Positions 12,098 through 24,384 of a stretch of 64,000 nt of DNA are shown here, one piece after another. How positions within the stretch are numbered: position 1 is the first letter of the stretch; the number at the start of each line of letters is the position of its first letter. The stretch covers positions 1 to 64,000 of the forward strand of contig JAAMXP010000619.1 of the NCBI GenBank assembly GCA_019693395.1, read 5' to 3'. The notes beneath the pieces are model-generated. The model was not told where the DNA came from. It made no database searches and saw nothing but the letters and a program-made list of their open reading frames with translations. This DNA comes from Ettlia oleoabundans (lineage: Eukaryota; Chlorophyta; Chlorophyceae; Chlamydomonadales). The position numbers and the translations under genes were made by a program.

Positions 12098-14406
12098 ATG
12101 GTGCGAGCAAACCTATTTATCGCTGAGCAACCCGTGGCCAGCACATCATACGCAGTGCAGCACAACACGAGGTGGAATGCACGAAAGACGTACCGGGCGC
12201 GACAGACATGGCGCAGTCGCGCAACAGCGGTGAGTATTGGCTGCCATAAACCCTTCCACTAGCAGCAAAACGCCCGAGTTGTTCTGCGATTGGTGCTGGA
12301 GCTGCTGCGCTGAGCCCTCCCTCCTAAAATCGCAGGTGGAGGAGCCGCCGCCAGCGGCAGCAGCGGCATCTGACTTGGGCGCCGCCACACGCGCCGACTT
12401 CCCCATCTTGCAACAGAGCGTGAACGAGCGGCCGCTGGTGTACCTGGACAATGCTGCCACCTCGCAAAAGCCACGGCAAGTGCTGTCTGTTATGGACAGC
12501 TACTATGGCGAGGACGGCTACAACAGCAACGTGCACCGTGGAGTGCACGCGCTGAGCGCACGTGCCACGACAGCTTACGAGGCAGCCCGTGAAAAGATTG
12601 CACGCTTTATCAATGCCGCCTCGCCCCAGGAGATAGTTTACACACGCAATGCCACAGAAGCGATCAACCTGGTGGCAAACACATGGGGTGCGGCGCATCT
12701 GCGTGAGGGCGATGAAATTGTGCTCAGCGTGGCGGAGCACCACTCCAACATCGTGCCCTGGCAGCTGCTGGCGCAGCGCAAGGGTCTGGTGCTGAAGTTT
12801 GTGGGGCTGAGCGGCAGCGAGGACATTGACGTGGAGCAGCTGGCCACGCTCATCACGCCGTGCACGCGCCTGGTGTCGCTGGTGCACGTGTCAAACATGC
12901 TGGGATGCGTGCTGCCCACGCAACGGGTGGCCGAGATGGTGCACAGTGTGGGCGCCAAATTGCTGCTGGATTGCTGCCAATCAGGTAAGCAGGCGGTTTC
13001 GACAGCCGGTGCTACGGTGTGGGTTCTGGAAGGGAGCAATAGGGGCCCCCTGTTGCTCTTGCTTGCATTCTGCAACACTGTTGGTACCAGTTGCTGCTGT
13101 TGATTGCGGGTGACTGGCAGCACAATAGCTTCTAGTTTAGCTCCTGAGCTGCATTGTTTCCCACTTAACTGCTGTCTGTGGCATGATACACAACGCATCG
13201 TGCTACTCTTCCCTTGCCTGCCCTGCCTGCCCCTTGTGTTGCAGTGCCCAACATGCCGGTGGATGTGCAGTCGCTGGGTGCTGACTGGATAGTTGCCTCC
13301 AGCCACAAGATGTGCGGTCCCACGGGCATTGGTTTCCTGTGGGGCAGCCTGCCATTGCTGGAGGAGATGCCGCCGTGGATGGGAGGAGGGGAGATGATCC
13401 AGGAGGTGCTGCTGGAGGGCAGCACATACGCGGAGCCGCCATTGCGGTTTGAGGCAGGCACACCTGCCATTGCCGAAGCCATTGGACTGGGAGCCGCGTG
13501 CGACTACCTGGATGGGTTGGGCATGGAGCGTGTAGCCGCACATGAGAGGGAGCTGGGGGCGTACCTCTATGATCAGGTGGGTGGGAGGGTGCCTGCCTGA
13601 TCGTATGCTGTTTGGATGGCAGCATCCGCTGTGGTGGTTGCAGGTTGAGCTGACAGTGTCAGTCACTGCACCGAGGGTGTCCCTATTGGGTGTGGCCATG
13701 CGATGACACTTGCATCCTTTCAGTGGGGCCTGGCTCAACCTGGTCATAGTCTTGAGTGGCTGACACGCATATACAGTATCTGACCCTGCAACTGGCTTGG
13801 CTTGGCCGGGTGAATTTTGTTAAGGACGTAGCGGGCTCCCGACCAGCACAACATGCTCCACCTGAAGCCATGCGGTTACCCATGTGTGTTGTTCTCCCAC
13901 TCCCGTAGCTGCGCTCCATTGACCGCGTGCGCATATACGGCCCCAGCCCAGAGGCGGCGCTAGGGCGCGCAGCGCTGGCCACTTTCAACGTGGACGGCAT
14001 CCACCCCACCGACATATCCACAATCCTGGACAACGTCAGTGGGCCTGGCTGTGCAGTTGGCTGACTGGCTCAGTAGCTGTGGCTGGAGCCTTGACCTGGC
14101 GTAGTTGCCTGATGGGTGACGGGGCAATGCATCCTGCGCATGCCGTGCTGCTCCTGTGTGCCTGCTTAGGCTCTGCTTTGTGATGGATCACCCCTGCCAA
14201 CATCGTCGCCTGCCCATGCTGCGTGCCTGCAGACGGGCGTAGCTGTGCGGTCAGGCCACCTGTGCACGCAGCCAGTACACCGCCATCTGGGCATCTCCAG
14301 CTCCGTGCGAGCCTCGCCCTATATCTACAACACACGCACAGAGGTGGATGCGTTTGTGGAGGCGCTCAAGGACAGCATTAAGTTCTTCACAGACATGGGC
14401 ATGTAA
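12098..14406 (+). CDS. NFS2: Plastid cysteine desulfurase, SufS/NFS2 type
   Basis: A PLP enzyme that removes sulfur from L-cysteine and passes it to the plastid SUF iron-sulfur assembly machinery. Exons 12098-12229, 12336-12984, 13245-13576, 13909-14034 and 14233-14406 are phase-consistent and give 470 residues. The first 44 residues are Arg/Ser/Ala-rich with few acids, as in a transit peptide, which is why I chose the ATG at 12098. Family marks in order are [33 protein letters not shown], the PLP lysine in [14 protein letters not shown] (about K282), [19 protein letters not shown], and the persulfide cysteine in RSGHLCTQP (about C424). Many group II enzymes have HHCAQP here, so L and T are mild changes. 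Length fits plant NFS2. The mitochondrial NFS1/IscS class is less likely because the WMGGGEMI and short Cys-loop features are SufS-like. Confidence 0.93.
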
Positions 14407-14918
14407 CGCACCGCCGCCCTTGTCCTGTTGCTCTTTTCTGCACCTGCTGGCCCAGCTGCAGCTGGGCTCGATTCTTAATGCTGGGTAGCTGTCGGGCTGC
14501 TGGTGCATGCCCCTGCTGTCTGTTTAACCCCGTGCTGTGCTTCTGCTGCCCAGCGCATGTTTGGCACGTTATTGTGCCGTTCAAGTGGTAGCAGTGCATC
14601 AATGCCCCTGCAGCCGCGTCCTTACTGATTACCAAACTGTTGCTGCTTAATCCATTTGCGCCTGCATCGTTACTTGGGTCTCCCTTCTCTTCGTTCCGAA
14701 TGCTTGCTGCTTCCTCATCTTGAATCAGCTGCCCAACCCTCTCATGCTCAAAATTTGCAGCGGATGCAATAACAAGTACTTTGATTCGGTAGGCATGCAT
14801 GCAATAGAATGTACCATCCAAGTTATGGGTACAGATACAGTAACAGGCAGACCATAACACTTACGTTTGGCAATTTACGTGGCAGCAGGCAGCAACAGCC
14901 GGGGTGTGCACAACTTTT
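14407..14918. other. Convergent 3' intergenic region
   Basis: This 512-bp stretch holds the 3' UTRs of the cysteine desulfurase (+) and the PAS1-like gene (-). The minus frame 14387-14860 is open but has no supported exon structure. No other element is visible. Confidence 0.6.
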
Positions 14919-17900
14919 TTAACGACTGAAGAAGCCCTTCAATGCATCCCGCTGCTTGGCCTCAGCTGCCTGCTCCTGCCGCTCCATCCGCCGCAACTCC
15001 CTCTCGCATGCCTCGGTCGATGACTTGTCCAGCTCTGCACAGATGGCCAGATCAGCTCGGGCAGACTCATACTCCCCCAGGCAGGCCGAAACCACGGCAC
15101 GTCGGAAGTAAGCCTTGGCGTATGCATCGTCCTCACTGCATAAGGGAAGGTTTACAGTACAAAGGGTGGGAAGGTACTGAGCGAAGTACAGCAGGCGCTG
15201 TCCACCGGACCGGCCAGGAAGAAGGCAGCACAGTGCTTTCCATACTTCTTCAAGATGAGCATGAGCTGCTTAGAACATGGCAGGAGCTGGCCACAACAGA
15301 GGCAGCATTTGAGACCGTGGTCCTACCTGCAGTTTCCCAGGAAATCATGTCAGCACCCAACACAAGCCCCATGCAAGCCAGCGCCCCGCCGACATTGCGC
15401 CGCACCTGATGGCCTTGTTGCACCAGCTGAGCGCCTCGCCCAACTCCTGCTCCTGTTCCGCGCAGCGTGCCAAGTTGAGCATGCATGTGGCCTTGGTGGC
15501 TGACACCGCTGCAAACTCCTCCTCGCTTTCCACCTCCAGGGCACCCCCCACCATTTTCAGCGCTTTCTGGTACTTTATCCGCGCCAATTTTGACTTGCCC
15601 TGCAGGCAGGGAGCCATAAACATGTGAGCCAGACAGGCAGGCAGACAGCCAGGAAATGCACAGGGGACAGGGCACACAAGACAACTTCAAGCTATGCCGA
15701 ATGCTGACGAGCTGGCATCCGCAGTATAGTCCCCACCGGCCCCTTGTGCAGCCTCCCGCTGTGTGCACCCACCTGCTTGAATAGCAAGTTGCCCTGCTCT
15801 TTAAACCGTGCGGCTCGAGCCACCTTGTCTGCCCCTGACAGTAAGTGATGACTTGGCTCCTTGTCAAAGTTGATTAGCTCAACCTCAAACTCCAACTCAC
15901 AGCCTGGTGTCAGGCCCTGTGGGGCATCTTGGCGGCCCTCATAAGCATAACGCCAGCTGGAGTGGATGGTGGCGACCTCGCCACGCAGCATGAGCCGAAC
16001 ACACATGTCTAGAGCCTGCAACGCAGAGCTGGGCAGGTGTTCAGTGCCAGGGCGTGCTGCTACATTGGCATGTGAGTGGCCACGCATAACTGGTGGCAGT
16101 GGCAGGAGCTGCTTGTGGTAGTTGCACCATCATCAAGCTAAGTGCAGATCAAGGAGACCGCCTTGCTGGCACGCACCTCTGGCACTTGACCCATGCCGGT
16201 GTCAAATTCCAGGGGAGCAGCCTGCCCATCGGGGCCCCTGCTGTCCATCAGCCACTCATCGTCACCCTGGGGCCTCAGCCTGCGGAGTCAGGATGCAATA
16301 CAGAGGCAGTACAATACACAGTGGCGACGCTTGCCCAAGCCATGCAACTCGAAAATGCACAGCAACTGCAACAGGAGAAGGACTCATGATACGAAGGCAG
16401 GCAAGCAGCAGGTGCGCACCTGTAATGCACGCGCACGCAGCTGTCCTCCAGCGGGCAGTCCATGGGGAACTCGCCCTCACCCTTGCGCACAATGCGCTTC
16501 ACCACACTGCCGTCGCCTGTCATGTCACGTACCTGCCCATACAAGCATGACAGGATGAGCAAGTCAGCACTGATGAGTGACCTTTAGCAGTCATGTAAAG
16601 TCCCAGGCCACCTATCTGTCCAACCCATGTCATCGCCGCATGGAACAACCCAGACCGGCACTCAGAAATGTTCAGCGCGGTGATCTTCACTGCTCCCACC
16701 GCCCACCTGTGAAAAGTCTAGAAGCTGCACCTTGACCTCTGCATATGTGGTACTGGTGGTGGCCATTACTGCTGATGCTGCGCTTTCTGCCGTAGCAGGC
16801 GGGTCAGGCACCAGCTTGCCACCACGTAGTTGACTGATGGGGCAGTATGCCACTGCCTCCTGCTGTCGCTGCATGGATTGAAGAGCTGCCTCCACACCTG
16901 CAAGAAACCAAGCGCAACGTGGCCAGGCAGGGTTGCAAAGCAAGGCAACGACAGCTCAAAAGCCGGCGCGTGTGAAATCAAACAGACAATGCAAAGTAAA
17001 AAGCGCAGTACTCAAAGCACCTGCGAGCTAATTGCAATAAAGCACAACACAGCCGTCTCTAAATACCTCACCAGGCGGCAGTTGGCCCATGCCTAGCGAG
17101 CACGTCAATGGCTGCCCGTTAGTGGTGCAGAAATAGGAATCTCCCTGGTCCTGCCTCCTGCTGGTGGAGGCAGTGCGCGCGTTGATGTGCAGCTTGACCT
17201 CAAAGGGCGGGCGTGGCGATTCCCAGCCCTGCCCTGGCCGCAGCGTGCGCAAAAATACGTCGCCGCCTGGTCCCACACACTTGACACTGCTGCTCGGATA
17301 CCAGCTGGTGAGCTGCAGGGAATAGCAGGGTGCAGGATGGGTTGAGTCTGTACTTGCGGCACCAATAAGAGAAAAGGCATATGTTGCTCCGTTCACTAAC
17401 TTGCCCATGCGCAGCACGACAGGTGTCTGCAACACAAAGCGGACAAAAGTGAGATTGTAGGAGGTTAGGAACTGCCACGGTTCGGTACCACCCACGCATC
17501 CAGCCACCCACCATGACATCTGCCACCACTGCAGCCTCCTTCTGCAGGCCATGTGGCAGTGTCATTCCGCTGTCCTTGTGCAGGAAGGCGTACTCTGGCT
17601 TGATGTCAAGCATAGCCCGCTCGCCACGACGCATCTCTGCACCGTTGCACCAGCAAGGCACACACAGTGATGGTGACGATGCGATATGACAGGCAACCCG
17701 GCCCATCATAAATCTAACTCAATGCTGACCAGCCAGCAACACTCACAACCACAGAACACCATCCATGGGCTGTGAATCAGGATGGATGTGTTAGTGGGCA
17801 GGAAAGAACTGGTTCTCACCAAGCACCCCCAGCTCCATGCCTCGCAGCATGCGCCGCCCATGCCCAATCACAAAAGGCTGTGCTTTGCCACTGCCGCCGC

Positions 17901-18422
17901 TTTCAAGACGTGTGGAGAAAACTACCTCACGATGCTCATCCATCAGGCTATAGTGCAGGAAGACCTGCGCATGCGGGACAAGGGAGTACATCATAACACA
18001 CGCAATCAAACAAGCAAACTACGCATGCCACCTGCTCGCAGCAAGACGCACCAAATCTCCGTCCTGCGGTGTCCCATCTCCCTCGCCTGGCTCTAGCACG
18101 CCCTTCAACACAGCCCCAGCCTTCAAGTCTTCCTCTTCCCTACAAGGCCAGGCCAGGCCAGCCTCAGTGGCAGCGGTCGCCCGGCGGCAGCGCCGTCACC
18201 AGCTGTGTGCGCACGGGCAAGCAGCCAAATAATTTTTTGATGACCCGTTGTTATCGAGTGTCACGGACCTCAAAAAGCTCAACGTGGGTTACAGCGGGAT
18301 CACCTGAACTTGGCCCCATCTTGAACACCCAACTCCTTGTCATCGACATCAGGGTCGCATACTGTTGGTTTCAAACTGTGCCGCAGCTGCTGTAAGTAAC
18401 TTGCCAGTCCCCCAGCAGACAT
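14919..18422 (-). CDS. PAS1: PASTICCINO1-like FKBP with several FKBP domains and TPR
   Basis: A large immunophilin co-chaperone. In plants PAS1 has FKBP-like domains plus a TPR region and acts in elongase-complex assembly and growth control. Twelve phase-consistent exons (18304-18422, 18052-18139, 17820-17964, 17512-17636, 17397-17426, 17072-17312, 16707-16897, 16420-16532, 16177-16279, 15773-16015, 15406-15599, 14919-15135) give 602 residues from the ATG at 18422. FKBP unit 1 has VLEPGEGDGTPQDGD, FVIGHGRRMLRGME and MRRGERAMLDIKPEYAF. Unit 2 begins at GQGWESPRPPFEVK. Unit 3 has GEGEFPMDCPLEDSCVRVHY and ALDMCVRLMLRGEVA. TPRs follow at KVARAARFKEQGNLLFK, ATCMLNLARCAEQ and EDDAYAKAYFRRA, and the protein ends in FKGFFSR. 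The spacing matches Arabidopsis PAS1 throughout. Whether any unit is catalytic is not clear, since FKBP active-site residues are only partly kept. Exon 5 is 30 nt. Confidence 0.92.
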
Positions 18423-18979
18423 CGCGCCCATCCCAGGCTAAGCGGGGCTTGTAATACGTAGGAACACAAATCTCTTGGCTGTCGGAACAGTGGAAGTGAA
18501 CAAAGCATTGGCAGAGGTGACAAATGGCTCCTTCCAAGGTACTGCACTGCATATGCAGCAGTACATTGGCAGCGGCAGATGCCGAAGTCGTATGCCTGCT
18601 GAACGCAGGTGTGTCAAGGTTCACACCGGATTAACCGTGCATGAATCCAAACTGGATTGCAGCGCACGTACTACCAGCCATTGACGCATGTGCTGAAGCA
18701 GGCACGCAATCAACGCCAATTGGTGCCAGCACTACACCAGACACCTAGCAGCATGGTATGTTAGTACACGTCGGTCAACAACCTGGTAGAAACATATAGC
18801 GGTTTGGAGGCCCCATAATGTATAGCACAAGACGGGCCAGCAGGCACATACACGGTTGTAGCAACATTGTCAGCGCCATGGACAGGGCAGGAAGGGCAGG
18901 AGAGAAAGATTCAGGAGTTAGAAAATTTAAGTAATGAAGGAGGAATTGCAACTCACCCAGTCACTAGTGAGCTCTATAG
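18423..18979. other. Intergenic region between the two FKBP genes
   Basis: The 557 bp contain the promoter side of the PAS1-like gene and the 3' end of the lumenal FKBP gene, both on the minus strand. I see no further gene. Confidence 0.5.
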
Positions 18980-20036
18980 TTACTGGGGGCGGTATGCTCC
19001 AAGGAGCTTGATATCAAAGAGAAGGGTCCGATTTGTGTCACTCAATGTAGAATTGTCAAGAACAAAATCCAGTGCTCGCTGCCCGCCCAGCTCGACCGGT
19101 TGTGGCCCGTACCGATACTTGAGCGTGCTAACAAAGCGCTCTTTGCGATCACGTGGGTAAGACAGCTCTGGGCGCTCCCCAAGAACCTCGATTCGCCGCA
19201 CTCCCCCGACCCTCATAGTGCTCACAGCCTCCTCAAAGGCGGGGATGGCCTGCAACAAACAAGCCACATGCGTGTGTTGTATGCGACTTGACTTGTATGC
19301 TCATCACCAGGCTGCGAGGGTACCACTGTTTCTGGATTGTGTCGCTGCCTTGCCTCGTGGGCGCCCAGAATGAACTCATAAGGGTCGTCCCGCAAGGACG
19401 TGTTATCAATGCGCTTGGCTTGATAATTCTTCGTTCGTCCTGCAGGGAAAGAGAGAGAAGAGGTTGAAAGCTTCTTCTAAAGCCGCATGTTGGCAACATG
19501 AGGAGCAGCCTGCCGTCTCCCTACCTGCCCAATGCACAACGCACCGGTCCCCCGGTTGTGGCTGACGTCCTTGGCCTATGCTGCAGCCAGGTCAACGAAC
19601 TTGCGTGTGTTCTGTCAGCACTTCACTAGCAGAACGGCAATGAGAGTAAGTGAGCCTGCGAGCAAGCCTGTGCTGCCTTGGAGCAAGGCCAGGAACAACA
19701 CCAGAGTTCACTGCAGCAGCACTGCAAAACTGCCACTACAAGCTGAAATATTACCCACGTTATGTCCTGGATCAGCAGGCCGCTGGGCGTCTGTACAAAG
19801 GGTGGACTATCAGCAACGACAGGCTGGGGCAAAACGGCGGGAGCGGCCATGCCGATGCCTGCAGTGATGGATGTTGCCAACAGGATTGCTCGCCGGTGCA
19901 CGGTAATTCCCGCCACAGGTCGCCTTTCCGAGCAACTGGGAACTGCTGACACTAAAGTTAGGCTGGCGCTCCTGCGAGCAGACCCGTGGGCTGCTTGAGT
20001 GGAAGTGCCATACGGTAGGCGCTGCACGGCATGCAT
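18980..20036 (-). CDS. Thylakoid-lumen FKBP-type peptidyl-prolyl isomerase
   Basis: Minus-strand exons 19759-20036, 19525-19580, 19354-19439 and 18980-19249 join in phase to 229 residues. The N-terminus is bipartite: a Ser/Arg-rich transit region, then RRAILLATSITAGIGMA and a VVA cleavage site, which suggests Tat-type import into the lumen. The FKBP core follows (PSGLLIQDIT, PGDRCVVHWAG, IPAFEEAVSTMRVGGVRRIE), then RYGPQPVELGGQRALDFVLD and LLFDIKLL, the C-terminal form seen in plastid FKBPs of the FKBP16-18 groups. The third intron (19250-19353) uses a GC donor (GAG|GCAAGG) with a normal AG acceptor. The GT alternative breaks the frame, so the GC-AG reading is preferred. Several aromatic pocket residues of catalytic FKBPs are not evident, so activity is uncertain. 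Confidence 0.88.
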
Positions 20037-20698
20037 CTCGTGTGAATCCACAGGGATCGTCACGAACAAACCGACGGCAATGAAACAACTGGGAGCAAGA
20101 GCCAACAGGCTGGCAGGGTGCGCCGACATAGCATGGCGCCATGATGATGCCAACAGCTGTCCCGGCAACTGCTGATAGCCACAATGTATCAGTGCATACT
20201 GGATGTTTCAAATCTTGGTAGTCACAGGGAGCCGCTTCGTTGGTATCTTTTTCTGTCGGTGTGGTCAATGCGGGGGTGATGGAAAAAACAGATAAAGAGT
20301 CGTGCACCCTGGCTTCGTGTTGGTGAATCAAACACCTGCTTTGAGAGGCACACAATTAGCAGTTCCAGATGTATTCTGCAGTTAGGGCGTCCCCGCATTG
20401 TGCAGGCAAGGGGGCAAGTTACTGACAGCCCTTTCACTTTCGGAACTATGCCTCCCGTCAATGCTGGACTAGCAGCTCACAAATGACACACTACCGTCAC
20501 GTCATAGCTTCTTCCTGCCCAAATCACACCTTCGCTCCAGCTGTGTCTGCTTAATATGTCTGAAGGCAGAGGAACTAGGCTCAGGTTATTTTTGACACGT
20601 CAGCAAAATCTTGTTCGCTACTGAGGTACCGCTGGTTTACCCAGAGCTGCCCACCAAACCGTCCGATTTGCCCTTCATGCTTCTGCGACAACAGCAAA
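20037..20698. other. Divergent intergenic region
   Basis: The 662 bp separate the minus-strand FKBP from the plus-strand F-box/LRR gene and must hold both promoters. Short open frames at 20222-20461 and nearby show no domain. No clear core promoter element was seen. Confidence 0.45.
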
Positions 20699-23600
20699 AT
20701 GGCCGCCTGCGTACAAGATTGGGCGGAGCTCCCTTCACCCTGCGTCTTGCAAGTGTTTGGCCTCTGTCAGTCCGGCAGGGATGCTATGGCATGGCGTCTA
20801 GCCTGCAAGAGCTTTTGCAGGGTTTGCGGCAAGGTGGACATGCTTGAGCTTCGTGTGCTTGGGGACGCAAAGACTGCCGTTAGCGAGCTGGACGCATCTT
20901 CTGGAGACATTTCTACCTGGTTTGGGTTGGACCTAGACTTCGCGCCCATGGACCTTGTGCAGCTGGTGCGGCTGCCGCCACTGCCAGTGGTGTCGTGCTG
21001 CTGTAAGTGTGTTGGGACCAACCACTCTTGCTTGCACACCACCCATCAGCCCCATATGGCTAACACCTGTTGAGTTGGGCTGGCAATTTCAATCTGCAGG
21101 GCCGCATCAGCTCACCGTTTGTGCTGCGTCCGGAGCAGGCCAAGCTGGTGGAGCGTGTGATGAAGGCAGGTCGCAGCCAGGCAGCTGATAATAAGGATTG
21201 CTTGCCAGACGCTTTGCCAAGCAGGCACCTTTTCACATTGCTGCTCCACACAATACCACACAGCTGCCAGTAAGGCATCTTCTTTGCCTTGCTGCTTCTT
21301 ACCCGATCATGGCCCTTCCCCTTCTAACCCTGCAGCACTTGCACGCTGGTGTTCGCTGGGCACGTCTGGCAGAGCCCGCCTCTTTTTGTCTGCCCTATCA
21401 CCTGCACAAGTTGTCGGCAGTTGTGACGCTGGAGCTTGTGCTAAACCCCGCCGTGGAGGAGGTCGTGTTTGCTTCTGCCGCCTTCCAGCACCTGCACAGC
21501 CTGCGGCGCTTGACGCTGCAGGGCCGCCTGCCCCGGCATCGCCGCCGCATGCACCGCCGTGGGCTGCCAAACCTCAGCCCCAACGTGATGCAGCTGGCGG
21601 CGCACAGCCTCAACCTGACTGGCACCGAGTGGTGCCACTTCCGCCACATCCAAAGCCTGGACCTCAGCCACTCAGGTGCGGCAGGTTTGCCAGGCACATG
21701 CCGTGCCAAGCAGGCATCATGTTGTATCTTTCCCAAGAAGGCCTCCGAGATAACCATGCAGAACTGGAAAAAGCACGACTTGCAGTGTCTTACACTGCTG
21801 CAGCCAAGCCTTAACCCACCTCCCCTCCCTGCAAGTGTTGCAGACGTGCGTTTTGGTCCCTACTGCGGTGCACTGCTGTCAAACGTGTCTGAGCTATCGC
21901 TGCGTGGCGCCAGCCTGGAGCTGTCCAGCCCTGGTGTGTTTGAGGACATGTCGGGCTTGCGCCGGCTGGACATGGAGGGCTGCACGAGCAGTCGCACAGG
22001 CAGCTGGCTGAGCCGGGTGCTGGGCAGCACTTCGGACGTTGTGGCGCTGCCGGCGGGTCTGGTGTCCCTGCAGGCAATGGGCTGCAATGTGTTTGACAAG
22101 TGTGCGCTGGAATTTGGGGCGGCCACGAACCTGGAGCTGTTGGAGGTCAGCAGCAGCGTGCAGCTGCCGGCTACTCTCAAGCACGCTGCACGCGATTCAT
22201 TGCTGGGCCTGCACATTGCAGAGGAAGCGCAGGTGGGCTGACTCAGGACAGGGTATAGGGGGAGATGGGCGGCTCGAGGATGGGGCGTGGTTTGAGATGC
22301 ATTCCAGCTTGGCAGTTTGTATGGTCGACTGCCTTTCAATCAAGCCAGGCGCTTGTGGGGCCAGGTGCTTTGCAGGCGCTGTCTGGACAAGCTGCCTGTT
22401 GCCTGAATCTGGTTACGCTGGCTTTCTGTTAATTTGCAGAGGTAGTGGTCGGGTATTGTTGGCATTGCGACATTTTGGTCCTGCTTATGCTGCTGGGGTG
22501 CAGGTGGTCACTAGGCACGGGCGCGACACTGTGAGCATTAAGGCCTGCCTCGCTGACCGGCTAACCAGCATCCGGCGCCTGTCTGGGCTGGGTCTGGGTC
22601 GCAACATGCTGAGCTGTTTGGGCCAGCTGGTGGAGCTGCGGGAGGTCTGCCTGCTGGGCGGTGAGCGGCGGCGGCTGGAGTTGGACCTGGAGCTGCCAGC
22701 ACTGGAGCTGCTGCGGGTGGAGGGCTACCAGATCATCCACGTGCGTGCTCATCCCTTGTATGTGTTGCGATCGTCGTTTGTGGCGTCATGGCATTGTGCA
22801 AGGCACACAATTGACTTAGTTTGGCTCGTGACAACATTGAAGTGTTGCTTGCTACTCCCTCGAGAACTGCTTTGGCAACTCTGCGCTTCCGCCCTGTTGT
22901 GGGGCACACACAGGTGATGCCTCTACTGTGCGGTCCTCTCCATGCAGTTGCGCCTGCCCGTCTGCCTCAACTTGCACACTGCAATTCTGCGGGGGCACGG
23001 CGTGTGCCAACAGCTGGCGCTCCCGCCCTCCACGCGGGTGCTGGTGCTGGACAACGTCATGCGAGACGCACGTACACTGGCCCTCGCCACCATGGTGCGT
23101 CTGGCGGCGACCGCAGCTAGGCAGCTGGGTGCCTGCCTGGCACCAGTGTGTCTTACATGCCTGTTCGCAGCCAGGCATAGCAGCTTGTATTCGCGCAATT
23201 GTTGGCACCTTGTGCCTCCTCACATGATGCACTGCCTCCTTTGCTGCAGGTGCCTCGCCTGAAGACAGCGGTGTTGGGCATGGGCCACCTTCCTGCCAGC
23301 CTCCCGGCCACAGTGGAGCGGCTGGCAGTGGTGGGCGAGCCAGGGGAGGAGACCCTGCCACAAGCCTATGCGGGACTGCAGGTGCAGCAGTTCAAATGCT
23401 ACAGCGCACAGCGGCAGCCTTTGCGCGCCTCGCTTGTGCCACCAATACGCTGCAATTAGTCTGCTTCCCGTCGATGCTCATAGTTAAAGCTCGCTCACGC
23501 CAGCTGGCCCCTGCAACCCTGTTGTGCAGACCCTGCTGCCTCAGCTGCCACAGTTGAAGGAGCTGCGGCTTACCTCGGCCGACCCAGACAGTTCCCTGCC

Positions 23601-23829
23601 CGAGGTGCTGGCCTCCTTGCTGCCTGCCGGCTGTGAGTTCAGCACGGCAGGCTTGCCTCGCGAGGGCCCGGGCATGGACTGCTGGGGGCGTAGCCTGCAC
23701 CAAACGGCCCAGCTGGGCATGGCGTGGTGTGAGAGCCTGCTGACCAGCGAGGGCCTCAACCTGTCGGCATTGGAGGCAGGCCCTGACAGCCAGCTAGTGC
23801 GTCAGATCAGCCGCGTGCTGGTCAGCTGA
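20699..23829 (+). CDS. F-box-like leucine-rich repeat protein
   Basis: The first 45 residues from the ATG at 20699 resemble an F-box (WAELPSPCVLQVFGLC, then AMAWRLACKSFCRVC), which binds SKP1 in SCF ubiquitin ligases. The rest is LRR-like: LRRLTLQGRLPR, HIQSLDLSHS, VSELSLRGASLEL, LRRLDMEGC, LELLEVSSSVQL, LVELREVCLLGG, LPALELLRVEGYQ, LPQLKELRLTS. Exons 21336-21675, 21844-22232, 22504-22740, 22948-23094, 23250-23381 and 23530-23829 are phase-consistent. The first exon (to about 20990-21002) and the second (from 21100) have an unsettled junction, because the strong GTAAGT donor at 21003 gives a different frame from the GRISSPFVLRPEQ reading. It could be a substrate receptor of an SCF complex, but the F-box match is weak. 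Chlorophytes have many such single-copy LRR genes of unknown target. Confidence 0.75.
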
Positions 23830-24384
23830 CCTGAGATGGCATACAACTAACGAGTGCAAGCCTTTTTTGATTGGCCAAAGATTCATGACGTGACAACGAA
23901 CGAGCGCTGGTTTGCCTAAGTACTCTCAGGAGTGTTCTGCGGTTTTCCTCTTCAACCCCTTTTCCGTGGCGACTCCTGTTTGCCTGCCACAGCTCATGTA
24001 CGTCGTGCATCCTCATCACAGTATTCTGGAGAACAACTTTGGATCCTGCGCAAACCATCCTTTGTGTGACGAACATCCCTCTGTGCCTTATGTCCTTGCC
24101 TTTTCTCACCACTTTGGCGATCTGGTTGCAGGTCCAAACAACTAACCAGGGTACAAATTCAGCCAGGATCGATCCGCCGCTCTTTGTGCTTCATTTAAAA
24201 CGCGGAGTAATGCTGTGAGATATGATGCAAACATTTTTGTGTTGTCAAGCCCACGTTCGCCTGAGCCCACAAGAACTTCTGCCCAGCAGTTGATTTGTGA
24301 CGCTCAAAGCGCCAGTCTGGCGCCAGGTCAATGTCGTCCATGAATTGGTCATAGAACGAAGATGATGATTAGGAATTGAGCGCA
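23830..24384. other. Intergenic region
   Basis: This 555-bp stretch contains the LRR gene 3' UTR and the promoter of the Wss1-like gene. I see no gene or repeat. Confidence 0.5.
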
